Positions 1 through 9,443 of a DNA stretch of 16,067 bases are shown in pieces. Both the position numbers and the translations under genes were made by a program. This stretch comes from an uncultured Bacteroidales bacterium (GTDB lineage: Bacteria > Bacteroidota > Bacteroidia > Bacteroidales > Bacteroidaceae), in the NCBI GenBank assembly GCA_945837185.1, contig CAMAMZ010000033.1, positions 1 to 16,067 on the forward strand, read 5' to 3'. Within the stretch, counting starts at the first letter, position 1, and every line of letters begins with the position of its first letter. The notes beneath the pieces were generated by a model. It ran no database searches. It worked only from the letters and a program-made list of their open reading frames with translations, and was not told the origin of the DNA.

Positions 1-3000
1 TTGCCAGCGTGCATAATCCGTATCCTTATCCGGATTTTCTCGATGTGCAGTTGAAGTCGTTTAAAGACTTCTTACAGTTGGATACTCCGCCTGAGGAACG
101 CAAGAATGACGGATTATACAAGGTTTTTGCTGAAAACTTTCCTATAACCGATACAAGAAACAATTTCGTTCTTGAGTTCCTGGATTACTATATTGATCCC
201 CCTCGCTATACCATTGATGAGTGTTTGGAGAGAGGGCTTACTTATAGCGTACCTTTGAAGGCTAAGATGAAACTGTACTGTACGGATCCTGACCATGAGG
301 ACTTCGGTACGGTGATTCAGGATGTGTTCCTGGGTACAATTCCTTATATGACATCTAATGGCACCTTTGTTATTAATGGTGCTGAACGCGTAGTGGTAGC
401 TCAGTTGCACCGCTCTCCGGGTGTGTTCTTCGGACAAGGTGTGCATGCCAATGGTACTGTTCTCTATAGTGCACGTATCATTCCGTTCAAGGGTTCTTGG
501 ATTGAATTTGCTACCGACATCAATAATGTGATGTATGCCTATATCGACAGAAAGAAGAAGTTGCCTGTAACAACACTTCTTCGCGCCATTGGTTATGAGG
601 GTGATAAGGATATACTTCATATCTTTGACCTTGCTGAAGAAATAAAGGTCAACAAGAAGAACATGAAGGCTTGCATCGGACGCAAGTTGGCTGCACGCGT
701 GCTTAAGAGCTGGAATGAGGACTTTGTTGATGAGGATACGGGTGAAGTTGTATCTATTGAACGCAATGAGGTGATCATGGAGCGTGAGACGATTATCGAT
801 GAAGATAAGGTTGATGAGATTCTTGATAGTGGTGCTTCTACCATCCTGCTTCATAAGGATGCTGAAGCTGCTAACAAGTATTCCATTATCTTCAACACGC
901 TAGCTAAAGACCCTTCCAATTCAGAAAAGGAAGCTGTGCTCTACATCTATCGCCAGTTGCGTAATGCCGACCCCGCTGATGATGCCAGTGCAAGGGAAGT
1001 GTTCCAAAACCTCTTCTTCTCTGATAAGCGTTATGACTTAGGTGAAGTTGGCCGTTATAGAATCAACAAGAAGTTGGGTCTTAACACGGATATGGACACA
1101 CGTGTCTTGACCAAAGAAGATATCATAGAGATTATTAAGTATCTCATTCAGCTGGTCAACTCAAATGCTACTGTCGACGACATTGACCACTTGAGCAACC
1201 GTCGTGTGCGCACAGTGGGCGAACAGCTGGCTAACCAGTTCTCTATTGGTTTGGCACGTATGAGTCGTACCATTCGCGAACGTATGAATGTGCGCGACAA
1301 CGAAGTGTTTACACCTACAGAGCTGATTAATGCCAAAACGATATCGAGTGTGATCAACTCATTCTTCGGAACGAATCCGTTGAGTCAGTTTATGGATCAG
1401 ACAAACCCCTTGGCAGAGGTAACACATAAACGTCGTCTCTCCGCACTTGGTCCTGGTGGCCTTTCGCGCGAACGTGCCGGCTTTGAGGTGCGTGACGTGC
1501 ACTACACACACTATGGTCGTCTTTGTCCTATTGAGAGCCCTGAAGGTCCTAACATCGGTTTGATTTCTTCTTTGTGTCTATACGCCAAGATCAATGACCT
1601 GGGCTTCATCGTAACTCCTTACCGCAATGTGCGCAATGCCAAGGTGGATATGGATAATAAAGATGTAGTTTATTTGACGGCAGAAGAGGAGGAAAACAAG
1701 ATTATTGGTCAGGGTAATGCACCGTTGACACCGGAAGGTTCATTTATCCGCAAGGTGGTGAAGTGCCGTCAGGATGCGGATTATCCTGTAGTTGCTCCCG
1801 ACCAGGTAGACCTGATTGATGTCGCACCGCAGCAGATTGCTTCCGTGTCTGCCGGACTGATTCCTTTTCTGGAGCATGATGACGGTCACCGTGCACTCAT
1901 GGGATGTAACATGATGCGTCAGGCTGTACCTTTGCTCCATAATGATGCGCCAATTGTTGGTACGGGTCTGGAGAAGAAGGTGTGTGAGGATTCTCGCACG
2001 ATGATTACGGCTGAAGGTGATGGTGTGATTGAATATGTTGATGCTACAACCATTCGCATTCTTTATGACCGCACTGAGGAGGAGGAATTTGTCAGCTTTG
2101 AGCCTGCATTGAAGGAGTATCGTGTGCCGAAGTTCCGCAGAACGAACCAAAATATGACTATCGACCTGCGTCCTATTTGTAATAAGGGTCAGCGTGTGAA
2201 GGCTGGCGACATCCTGACAGAAGGCTATGCCACAGAGAATGGTGAGTTGGCTCTGGGTCGCAACCTGCTCGTGGCTTATATTCCTTGGAAGGGTTACAAC
2301 TATGAGGATGCTGTGGTAATCTCAGAGCGCATGGTGCGTGAGGATGTGCTCACGTCAGTTCATGTTGATGAATATTCTTTGGATGTGCGCGAAACGAAGC
2401 GAGGCGTTGAAGAGTTCACGGCCGACATTCCTAATGTGAGCGAAGAGGCTACTAAGGATTTGGATGAGAATGGTGTGATCAGAGTAGGTGCCCGTGTTGA
2501 ACCCGGTGATATCCTTATCGGTAAGATTTCACCTAAGGGTGAGAGCGATCCTTCGCCCGAAGAAAAACTGTTGCGTGCTATTTTCGGTGATAAGGCTGGT
2601 GATGTGAAAGACTCATCGTTGAAGGCTAATCCTTCTTTGAGCGGTGTGGTGATTGACAAGAAACTGTTCTCTCGCGCCATCAAGACACGCGAATCCAAGA
2701 AGCAAGATAAGGTTATCTTGGCCAAGATTGATGAGGAATATGAGGCAAAGAACGAGGATTTGAAAGATATCCTTGTTGACAAGCTTCTGGAACTTACCAA
2801 AGATAAGAAGTCGCAGGGTATCAAGGATTATACAGGTGCAGAAATCGTAGCCAAAGGTAGCACGTTTACTGCTCCTATCCTCAAGAACCTTGAATATGAT
2901 GGCATACAGAGTAATGGATGGACGGAAGATGAGCATACCAACCTTTTGGTTCAGAAACTCATCATGAACTATATCCGTAAGTACAAGCAACTCGATGCAG

Positions 3001-3779
3001 AACTCAAGCGTCGAAAGTTTGCCATTACCATCGGTGATGAGCTTCCCTCTGGCATCCTACAGATGGCCAAGGTGTATGTGGCTAAGAAACGTAAGATTCA
3101 GGTGGGTGATAAGTTGGCCGGACGCCATGGTAATAAGGGTATCGTGTCGAAGGTGGTACGTGTGGAAGATATGCCTTTCTTGGAGGATGGTCGTCCCGTA
3201 GACTTGGTATTGAACCCGATGGGTGTGCCTTCGCGTATGAACCTCGGTCAGATCTTCGAGGCTATCCTTGGTGCTGCAGGAAGAAAACTTGGTGTGAAGT
3301 TTGCCACACCTATCTTTGATGGTGCCAAGTTGGATGATTTGTCAGAGTGGACAGACAAGGCCGGACTGCCTCGTTTGTGCTCTACCTATATATATGATGG
3401 TGAAACAGGTGAGAAGTTCGACCAGCCCGCTACTATCGGTGTGACATACTTCTTGAAACTTGGACACATGGTAGAGGATAAGATGCATGCCCGTTCCATT
3501 GGACCGTATAGTCTGATTACACAGCAACCTCTTGGTGGTAAAGCGCAGTTTGGTGGACAACGTTTCGGAGAGATGGAGGTTTGGGCCCTTGAGGCCTTTG
3601 GCGCCAGCCATGTCTTGCAGGAAATCCTTACCATCAAGAGTGACGATGTCGTTGGTCGTTCTAAGGCTTATGAGGCTATCGTCAAGGGCGATGCCATGCC
3701 TACACCGGGCATTCCGGAGTCGCTCAACGTATTGCTCCATGAACTTCGTGGTCTTGGACTGAGCATCAAACTGGATTAA
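1..3779 (+). CDS. rpoB: RNA polymerase beta subunit, 5' end cut by window
   Basis: Catalytic beta subunit of RNA polymerase, acting with RpoC in the cytoplasm. The reading frame is open to the left edge: codons before position 9 read Phe/other-Ala-Ser, matching the FAS that precedes the NPxxYPDF segment in Bacteroides RpoB. The GTG at 9 is therefore an internal Val, and about a dozen N-terminal residues are missing. The rifampicin-binding region is intact (FMDQ about 1389-1400, THKRR about 1422-1436, SALGPGG from 1440). Codons equivalent to E. coli D516, H526 and S531 encode Asp (1395), His (1425) and Ser (1440), the sensitive-type residues. KLAGRHGNKG (about 3110-3139) and the conserved C-terminal GGKAQFGGQRFGEMEVWALE stretch (3535-3594) are present. 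The gene ends 26 bases before rpoC, so the two are presumably co-transcribed. Identification is certain; the true start lies outside the window. Confidence 0.99.
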   Translation, partial: ASVHNPYPYPDFLDVQLKSFKDFLQLDTPPEERKNDGLYKVFAENFPITDTRNNFVLEFLDYYIDPPRYTIDECLERGLTYSVPLKAKMKLYCTDPDHEDFGTVIQDVFLGTIPYMTSNGTFVINGAERVVVAQLHRSPGVFFGQGVHANGTVLYSARIIPFKGSWIEFATDINNVMYAYIDRKKKLPVTTLLRAIGYEGDKDILHIFDLAEEIKVNKKNMKACIGRKLAARVLKSWNEDFVDEDTGEVVSIERNEVIMERETIIDEDKVDEILDSGASTILLHKDAEAANKYSIIFNTLAKDPSNSEKEAVLYIYRQLRNADPADDASAREVFQNLFFSDKRYDLGEVGRYRINKKLGLNTDMDTRVLTKEDIIEIIKYLIQLVNSNATVDDIDHLSNRRVRTVGEQLANQFSIGLARMSRTIRERMNVRDNEVFTPTELINAKTISSVINSFFGTNPLSQFMDQTNPLAEVTHKRRLSALGPGGLSRERAGFEVRDVHYTHYGRLCPIESPEGPNIGLISSLCLYAKINDLGFIVTPYRNVRNAKVDMDNKDVVYLTAEEEENKIIGQGNAPLTPEGSFIRKVVKCRQDADYPVVAPDQVDLIDVAPQQIASVSAGLIPFLEHDDGHRALMGCNMMRQAVPLLHNDAPIVGTGLEKKVCEDSRTMITAEGDGVIEYVDATTIRILYDRTEEEEFVSFEPALKEYRVPKFRRTNQNMTIDLRPICNKGQRVKAGDILTEGYATENGELALGRNLLVAYIPWKGYNYEDAVVISERMVREDVLTSVHVDEYSLDVRETKRGVEEFTADIPNVSEEATKDLDENGVIRVGARVEPGDILIGKISPKGESDPSPEEKLLRAIFGDKAGDVKDSSLKANPSLSGVVIDKKLFSRAIKTRESKKQDKVILAKIDEEYEAKNEDLKDILVDKLLELTKDKKSQGIKDYTGAEIVAKGSTFTAPILKNLEYDGIQSNGWTEDEHTNLLVQKLIMNYIRKYKQLDAELKRRKFAITIGDELPSGILQMAKVYVAKKRKIQVGDKLAGRHGNKGIVSKVVRVEDMPFLEDGRPVDLVLNPMGVPSRMNLGQIFEAILGAAGRKLGVKFATPIFDGAKLDDLSEWTDKAGLPRLCSTYIYDGETGEKFDQPATIGVTYFLKLGHMVEDKMHARSIGPYSLITQQPLGGKAQFGGQRFGEMEVWALEAFGASHVLQEILTIKSDDVVGRSKAYEAIVKGDAMPTPGIPESLNVLLHELRGLGLSIKLD

Positions 3780-3805
3780 ACGTGAACCCCTAAATTATTA
3801 AGAAC

Positions 3806-6800
3806 ATGGCTTTCAAAAAAGATACTAAGGTAAAGAATAATTTCACGAAAATTACCATTGGATTGGCTTCGCCTGAAGAAATCCTGGAAAATTCGTTTGG
3901 TGAGATCACGAAACCTGAAACCATCAACTATCGCACCTATAAACCAGAACGTGACGGTCTCTTCTGCGAGCGCATCTTTGGTCCGACGAAAGACTATGAG
4001 TGTGCCTGCGGTAAATACAAGCGCATTCGTTATAAAGGTATAGTCTGCGACCGTTGTGGTGTGGAGGTTACTGAAAAGAAAGTGCGTCGTGAACGTTCCG
4101 GTCATATCGACCTGGTGGTTCCTGTTGCCCATATATGGTATTTCCGTTCGTTGCCCAATAAGATTGGTTACTTGCTCGGGATGCCGACTAAGCGTTTGGA
4201 TTCGGTTATTTATTATGAGAAGTATGTTGTAGTAAAACCGGGTGTGCTTGAGGGCAGAAAAGACGCGGATGGCATGGAACTGAATGGTTCGCATGTTATG
4301 GACTTGTTGTCGGAAGAGGAATACCTCGATATTGTTGACAATATGCTGGATTCCAACAACGACCTGTTGGCAGATGACGACCCCAACAAGTTTATTGCCA
4401 AAATGGGTGCCGAGGCAATCTACGATTTGCTGATGGGACTTGATTTGGACTCGCTTTCTTATGAACTTCGCGATAGAGCCAACAACGACTCCAGTCAGCA
4501 GCGCAAGACAGAGGCGTTGAAGCGTCTGCAGGTGGTCGAAGCTTTCCGTTCATCAAAAACAGTGAACAAACCAGAGTGGATGATCATGAAGATTATTCCT
4601 GTCATTCCACCAGAACTTCGTCCTTTGGTACCATTGGATGGTGGTCGATTTGCCACTTCTGACTTGAACGACCTCTATCGCCGCGTGATTATCCGTAATA
4701 ACCGTTTGAAGAGATTGGTTGAAATCAAAGCTCCTGAGGTAATCTTGCGTAATGAGAAGCGTATGCTTCAGGAGGCTGTCGACTCATTGTTCGACAACTC
4801 TCGTAAGGCGAGTGCTGTGAAGAGTGAGAGCAACCGTCCGTTGAAATCTCTCTCTGATTCACTGAAGGGTAAGCAAGGTCGTTTCCGTCAGAACCTCTTG
4901 GGTAAGCGTGTTGACTATTCTGCCCGTTCGGTAATTGTTGTAGGACCGGAACTGAAAATGGGTGAATGTGGTCTGCCGAAGTTGATGGCAGCAGAGCTTT
5001 ATAAGCCGTTTATCATTCGTAAGTTGATAGAGCGTGGTATTGTAAAGACCGTGAAGAGTGCCAAGAAGATTGTGGATCGTCGCGAACCGGTTATCTGGGA
5101 TATTCTGGAGAATGTGATGAAAGGACACCCTGTGCTTCTCAACCGTGCTCCTACATTGCACCGACTCGGTATTCAGGCTTTCCAGCCCAAACTGATAGAA
5201 GGTAAGGCTATCCAGCTCCACCCATTGGCATGTACCGCTTTCAACGCTGACTTCGATGGCGACCAAATGGCTGTGCACCTCCCGTTGAGCAATGAGGCTG
5301 TATTGGAGGCACAGATATTGATGCTCCAGAGTCACAATATCCTGAACCCTGCTAATGGTGCTCCTATCACTGTGCCTTCACAGGACATGGTGCTCGGACT
5401 TTACTATATCACGAAATTACGTCCGGGAGCCAAAGGCGAAGGATTGACCTTCTATGGTCCTGAAGAGGCTATTATTGCACATAACGATGGTCGGTGTGAC
5501 CTGCATGCTCCTGTAAAGGTAATGGTAGACGACATTGTTGATGGCAAGCCTGTAAGGCGTCTGGTCGACACTTCTGTGGGACGTGTCATCGTCAACCAGA
5601 TTGTGCCGGATGAGGTAGGATTCTTCAATGATATCATTTCAAAGAAAACCCTTCGTGGCATCATTGCCGACGTTATCAAGTCTGTGGGTATGGCACGTGC
5701 CTGTGCTTTCCTTGATGGTATCAAGAACCTAGGTTATCGCATGTCGTATGTAGCCGGTTTGTCCTTCAACCTTGATGATATCATCATTCCTAAAGAAAAG
5801 GAAGAGATTGTTGAGAAAGGTCATCGTGAGGTAGAGGAAATTACCAATAACTACAACATGGGTTTCATCACCGATACGGAGCGTTATAATCAGGTTATCG
5901 ATGCCTGGACACACGTCAACAACGAGTTGGGTGATGTGTTGATGAAGGAAATGACAGAGGCCGACCAAGGCTTCAATGCCGTTTACATGATGTTGGATTC
6001 CGGTGCCCGTGGTTCTAAGGATCAGATCAAACAGTTGTCGGGTATGCGTGGTTTGATGGCCAAGCCGCAGAAGGCCGGAGCTGAGGGAGCGCAGATTATT
6101 GAGAATCCTATCTTGTCAAACTTCAAGGAAGGAATGTCTGTGCTGGAATACTTCATTTCTTCGCACGGTGCACGTAAAGGTCTTGCCGATACGGCTATGA
6201 AGACAGCCGATGCCGGTTATCTGACCCGTCGATTGGTAGACGTATCGCACGATGTGATTATCACGGAAGAGGACTGCGGCACATTGCGTGGTTTGGAATG
6301 TAGAGCCTTGAAGAATGGCGATGAGGTAATATCCACCTTAGGTGAGCGTATCTTGGGTCGTGTGTCGGTGCATGACATCGTAAACCCCACAACAGGCGAA
6401 ATCATCTGTAATGCAGGTGAGGAAATTACTGAAGACAAGGCGCGTGCCATTGAGGAGTCGCCTATCGAAATGGTGGAAATCCGTTCTGTGCTCACATGCG
6501 AAAGCAAGCGTGGTATCTGCGCAAAATGCTATGGTCGAAATCTGGCAACAGCCCGTATGGTACAATTGGGTGAGGCTGCAGGTGTGATTGCGGCTCAGGC
6601 TATCGGTGAGCCCGGTACACAGCTTACGCTCCGTACCTTCCACGCAGGTGGTGTGGCCGGTAATGCGGCAGCCAATGCAAGTATTGTGGCCAAGAACAAT
6701 TCTCGTCTGGAGTTTGATGAGTTGCGTACTGTGCCTTTCCACGATGAGGACGACAAGGACTGCCAGATGGTTGTGAGCCGACTCGCTGAGGTGCGTTTCG

Positions 6801-8125
6801 TTGACCCACACACTGATATTGTTCTTTCTACGCTGAACGTGCCCTATGGTTCAACACTGTATTTCAAGCATAACGATGTTGTTGAAAAGGGTGATTTGAT
6901 TGCTAAATGGGACCCGTTCAATGCTGTGATTGTTAGCGAATATGCTGGTAAACTGAAATTCAAGGATGTAGTAGAAGGTATTACATATAAGGCCGAAACC
7001 GACGAGACGACCGGCTTGACAGAGAAGATTATTACTGATTCACGCGACCGTCTGAAAGTGCCTACTTGCGATGTCGTAGATGAAGAAGGTAATGTGATTG
7101 GAACCTATAACTTCCCTGTAGGAGGTCACGTGGTTGTCGATGATGGTCAGACGGTGTCTACGGGTGCTACTCTGGTGAAGATACCTCGTGCCGTAGGTGG
7201 TGCTGGTGACATCACGGGAGGTCTGCCCCGTGTTACCGAACTCTTTGAGGCACGTAATCCTTCTAATCCTGCCGTTGTTTCGGAAATTGATGGTGAGGTG
7301 ACAATGGGTAAGGTGAAGCGTGGTAACCGTGAGATTATCGTTACTTCGAAAACGGGCGACCAGCGTAAGTATCTCGTTAGCCTCAGCAAGCAGATTCTTG
7401 TACAGGAACATGATGCTGTGCGTGCCGGTACACCATTGTCGGATGGTATTGTAACACCAGGCGATATCTTGGCTATCAAGGGCCCCACCGCTGTCCAGGA
7501 ATATATTGTCAATGAGGTGCAGGACGTATACCGTCTACAAGGTGTGAAGATTAACGACAAGCACTTTGAGATTATCGTCCGCCAGATGATGCGTAAGGTT
7601 CAGATTAATGAACCGGGCGATACAACCTTCCTGGAACAGGAGTTGGTTGATAAACTCGACTTTGCAGAAGAAAACGATCGTATTTGGGGTAAGAAAGTTG
7701 TTGTCGATGCAGGAGATTCTGAAAACCTTAAGCCAGGACAGATTGTGACTGTGAGAAAACTGCGTGATGAGAACTCCAGCTTGAAGCGTCGTGACCTTCG
7801 CTTGGTTCAGGTACGCGATGCCGTACAGGCTACAGCTACACAGATTCTTCAGGGTATCACCCGTGCAGCGCTTGGAACAAAGAGCTTTATGAGTGCTGCT
7901 TCCTTCCAGGAAACAACCAAGGTGCTCAATGAAGCTGCTATCCGTGGAAAGCAAGACCATCTGGAGGGTATGAAGGAGAATGTCATCTGTGGTCATTTGA
8001 TTCCTGCCGGAACTGGCTTGCGCCAATGGGAGAAACTGATAGTTGGTTCTCGTGAAGATTATGAGCGCATAGAGGCAAACAAGAAGAATGTACTTGATTT
8101 TGCAGAGAAGACATCAGAGGAATAA
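3806..8125 (+). CDS. rpoC: RNA polymerase beta' subunit
   Basis: Beta' subunit of RNA polymerase, 1439 residues, slightly longer than E. coli RpoC (1407). The active-site motif NADFDGDQM is intact, with the Mg-binding aspartates at 482, 484 and 486. The N-terminal zinc site is Cys66, Cys68, Cys81 and Cys84. The second zinc site is Cys824, Cys898, Cys905 and Cys908. The bridge-helix segment GARGSKDQ is followed by the trigger loop GEPGTQLTLRTFHAGG, with the catalytic-loop His at 946; Leu942 stands where E. coli has Met932. The ATG at 3806 gives the usual Bacteroidetes N terminus MAFKKD and has only an A/T-rich stretch before it, no clear Shine-Dalgarno site. It follows rpoB by 26 bases and is closed by a strong intrinsic terminator, so rpoBC ends here and is not read straight into the next gene. 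No damage or frameshift seen. Confidence 0.99.
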   Translation: MAFKKDTKVKNNFTKITIGLASPEEILENSFGEITKPETINYRTYKPERDGLFCERIFGPTKDYECACGKYKRIRYKGIVCDRCGVEVTEKKVRRERSGHIDLVVPVAHIWYFRSLPNKIGYLLGMPTKRLDSVIYYEKYVVVKPGVLEGRKDADGMELNGSHVMDLLSEEEYLDIVDNMLDSNNDLLADDDPNKFIAKMGAEAIYDLLMGLDLDSLSYELRDRANNDSSQQRKTEALKRLQVVEAFRSSKTVNKPEWMIMKIIPVIPPELRPLVPLDGGRFATSDLNDLYRRVIIRNNRLKRLVEIKAPEVILRNEKRMLQEAVDSLFDNSRKASAVKSESNRPLKSLSDSLKGKQGRFRQNLLGKRVDYSARSVIVVGPELKMGECGLPKLMAAELYKPFIIRKLIERGIVKTVKSAKKIVDRREPVIWDILENVMKGHPVLLNRAPTLHRLGIQAFQPKLIEGKAIQLHPLACTAFNADFDGDQMAVHLPLSNEAVLEAQILMLQSHNILNPANGAPITVPSQDMVLGLYYITKLRPGAKGEGLTFYGPEEAIIAHNDGRCDLHAPVKVMVDDIVDGKPVRRLVDTSVGRVIVNQIVPDEVGFFNDIISKKTLRGIIADVIKSVGMARACAFLDGIKNLGYRMSYVAGLSFNLDDIIIPKEKEEIVEKGHREVEEITNNYNMGFITDTERYNQVIDAWTHVNNELGDVLMKEMTEADQGFNAVYMMLDSGARGSKDQIKQLSGMRGLMAKPQKAGAEGAQIIENPILSNFKEGMSVLEYFISSHGARKGLADTAMKTADAGYLTRRLVDVSHDVIITEEDCGTLRGLECRALKNGDEVISTLGERILGRVSVHDIVNPTTGEIICNAGEEITEDKARAIEESPIEMVEIRSVLTCESKRGICAKCYGRNLATARMVQLGEAAGVIAAQAIGEPGTQLTLRTFHAGGVAGNAAANASIVAKNNSRLEFDELRTVPFHDEDDKDCQMVVSRLAEVRFVDPHTDIVLSTLNVPYGSTLYFKHNDVVEKGDLIAKWDPFNAVIVSEYAGKLKFKDVVEGITYKAETDETTGLTEKIITDSRDRLKVPTCDVVDEEGNVIGTYNFPVGGHVVVDDGQTVSTGATLVKIPRAVGGAGDITGGLPRVTELFEARNPSNPAVVSEIDGEVTMGKVKRGNREIIVTSKTGDQRKYLVSLSKQILVQEHDAVRAGTPLSDGIVTPGDILAIKGPTAVQEYIVNEVQDVYRLQGVKINDKHFEIIVRQMMRKVQINEPGDTTFLEQELVDKLDFAEENDRIWGKKVVVDAGDSENLKPGQIVTVRKLRDENSSLKRRDLRLVQVRDAVQATATQILQGITRAALGTKSFMSAASFQETTKVLNEAAIRGKQDHLEGMKENVICGHLIPAGTGLRQWEKLIVGSREDYERIEANKKNVLDFAEKTSEE

Positions 8126-8151
8126 CATTTGTTGTTCGTGAAGATATGTTT

Positions 8152-8187
8152 AAAAACCGTGGCACTTTATAGTGTCGCGGTTTTTTT
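8152..8187 (+). terminator. Intrinsic terminator after rpoC
   Basis: The stem runs from 8156-8166 paired with 8171-8181, 11 base pairs including two G-U pairs, around the four-base loop TTAT. It is followed by seven T residues (8181-8187). The A run before the stem (8152-8155) can also pair with the T run, so the hairpin could stop transcription on the other strand too. It starts 26 bases after the rpoC stop codon. Confidence 0.93.
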
Positions 8188-8198
8188 ATAAAAAATTG

Positions 8199-8229
8199 TT
8201 TGGTGTTATGGCCTTTTTATCTATCTTTG
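8199..8229 (+). promoter_or_regulatory. Bacteroidetes-type promoter for the YitT-family gene
   Basis: TTTG at 8199-8202, a 19-base spacer, then TATCTTTG at 8222-8229, an exact match to the Bacteroidetes primary sigma factor consensus TTTG / TAnnTTTG. It lies 12 bases after the rpoC terminator. The expected start of transcription is near 8236, giving a leader of roughly 48 bases before the ATG at 8284. Confidence 0.85.
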
Positions 8230-8283
8230 CAGGCGCAAAGAATACATGTAGCAGGAAGCTAATATAACCTAAACAATAAGTTC

Positions 8284-9270
8284 ATGGAAAAGAGAATGAA
8301 TGTCGATATGCTCAAACACGCAACGATGGAGTATTTCGCCATAACAGTCGGATGTTTTATCGTCTGTGTCGGATTTGTGTGTTTCATCAATCCTTACAAG
8401 TTTGTGCCGGGAGGTGTATATGGCACAAGCATAGTGCTGCACAACATCTTCCCACAGATGCAGGTGGGTACTTTTGGCTTGCTGTTGAGCGTACCCTTAT
8501 TGCTGCTCTCCTATTTCCTGATAGGAAAGCATGTGGGTGCCAAGACACTATTTACCACCCTTCTTGTGCCCGTCATGATGAACGGAATTTCCATGTGGGC
8601 ATATCCATCAGAGGAAGCCTTACAGTCACTTTCACCTAAACTGATATGTAACGGTATGCTCAATTTCGAGAATGAGCGCATCCTGTCAGTGTTCCTCGGA
8701 GCTACGCTGATAGGCATAGGAGAAGGGTTTATTATGCGCGCAAAGGCCACTTCCGGAGGCACCGATATCATTGCCATGATTCTGCATAAGTATCTAAGAG
8801 TGAAATTTTCCAATGCTTTGCTTGCAACCGATGCAACAGTAGTTTTTACGGGTATTGCCATTTTAGGACTGGGCATTGGTACGGTGCAGCCTGAACCGCA
8901 GGCATTCCTCTTGGCGGGCTATTCGTTGGTTTGCATTTTCATCATGTCGCGTGTGGTGGCATTTGTTGTCTCTGGTTCCAAGAACAATAAGTTAATGTTC
9001 GTCGTGTCAAATACGGATAATATCCAGTTGCGGGAGTTTATTTTACATAAGCTCGATCGTACAGCTACCCTGATAAAAGCTTCAGGGCTTTATTCCCAGG
9101 AAGACAAGTGTACGCTGATGATGGTGGTGCACATGCGGGAGGTGGAAGCGTTTACAGTAGCCATCAAAACAATTGCACCTGATGCGTTTGTGATTGTTAC
9201 AGATGCCTATGATGCTTATGGTACGCGTTGGAAGGCGTTCCCAGAGAAACACACGTTAGACATTAGTTAG
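8284..9270 (+). CDS. YitT-family membrane protein (DUF161 + DUF2179)
   Basis: A 328-residue integral membrane protein of the YitT family, which has no established molecular function. About six hydrophobic segments are visible, near residues 17-36, 62-81, 85-106, 138-152, 178-202 and 212-231. The family's two glycine-rich loops are present: VPGGVYGTS (41-49) and ATSGGTDII (165-173). They look like an internal repeat, as is usual in this family. A soluble C-terminal DUF2179 domain covers about 235-318, with the signature KASGLYSQ (265-272) and a hydrophobic strand after it. The ATG at 8284 is chosen because it follows the promoter leader and gives a complete N-terminal membrane domain. It has its own promoter and is separated from rpoC by a terminator, so it is a stand-alone unit. 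Nothing in the sequence ties it functionally to the downstream sulfatase. Membrane family certain, role unknown. Confidence 0.93.
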   Translation: MEKRMNVDMLKHATMEYFAITVGCFIVCVGFVCFINPYKFVPGGVYGTSIVLHNIFPQMQVGTFGLLLSVPLLLLSYFLIGKHVGAKTLFTTLLVPVMMNGISMWAYPSEEALQSLSPKLICNGMLNFENERILSVFLGATLIGIGEGFIMRAKATSGGTDIIAMILHKYLRVKFSNALLATDATVVFTGIAILGLGIGTVQPEPQAFLLAGYSLVCIFIMSRVVAFVVSGSKNNKLMFVVSNTDNIQLREFILHKLDRTATLIKASGLYSQEDKCTLMMVVHMREVEAFTVAIKTIAPDAFVIVTDAYDAYGTRWKAFPEKHTLDIS

Positions 9271-9297
9271 GCTGTTTAATCGCAATGGCAGTCTAAC
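9266..9297 (+). other. Stem-loop at the 3' end of the YitT-family gene
   Basis: GTTAGGCTG (9266-9274) pairs with CAGTCTAAC (9289-9297) over nine base pairs, one of them G-U, around a 14-base loop. The stem includes the stop codon TAG (9268-9270). No T run follows, so it is not a classical intrinsic terminator. It may mark the mRNA 3' end by protecting it from exonucleases; that is inference. Confidence 0.55.
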
Positions 9298-9336
9298 AAG
9301 CAGGAATAAACGACTAAAAGCTGAGAGCGCTATACT

Positions 9337-9417
9337 TCGTTCAGCGCACGATGATTACTCGTTCAGCACTCGTATTTCTCCACGGTTTTACGAGCGCACA
9401 TCGAGCGCTGAACGAGT
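9337..9417. repeat. Large nested inverted repeat in the intergenic gap
   Basis: Outer arms 9337-9353 and 9399-9415 are complementary at 16 of 17 positions (single A-A mismatch at 9348/9404). Inside, 9366-9374 pairs with 9389-9397 at eight of nine positions around a 14-base loop, giving a long near-palindrome. A second left arm, 9357-9372, is a diverged copy of the first and could pair instead with 9402-9417 (15 of 16), so two left arms compete for one right arm. The shared core is CGTTCAGC and its complement GCTGAACG, and CGAGCGC occurs twice (9391 and 9402). The same GAGCGCT word also appears at 9325-9331. There is no T run and no reading frame of note. It resembles REP-like intergenic elements, but whether it is multicopy cannot be seen here. 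Confidence 0.75.
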
Positions 9418-9443
9418 GCAGAACGTAGGAACTCTGTGATCAC

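Noticed and set aside
9..11. GTG at position 9 as the start of rpoB
   Set aside because: The frame is open to the window edge, and the codons before it match residues that precede this segment in Bacteroides RpoB. It is an internal Val.
114..854. Long reverse-strand reading frame inside rpoB (246 codons), and similar ones in rpoC
   Set aside because: They are antisense shadows of strongly biased, fully intact rpoB and rpoC coding sequence; no family is recognisable and no promoter was seen.
1368..1446. Rifampicin-resistance changes in rpoB, and streptomycin-resistance changes in rpsL
   Set aside because: The key residues are the sensitive-type Asp, His and Ser in RpoB and Lys43 and Lys88 in S12.
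9337..9417. Repeated CGTTCAGC words as a CRISPR array
   Set aside because: The copies are few, inverted as well as direct, diverged and not spaced evenly, and no cas gene is present.
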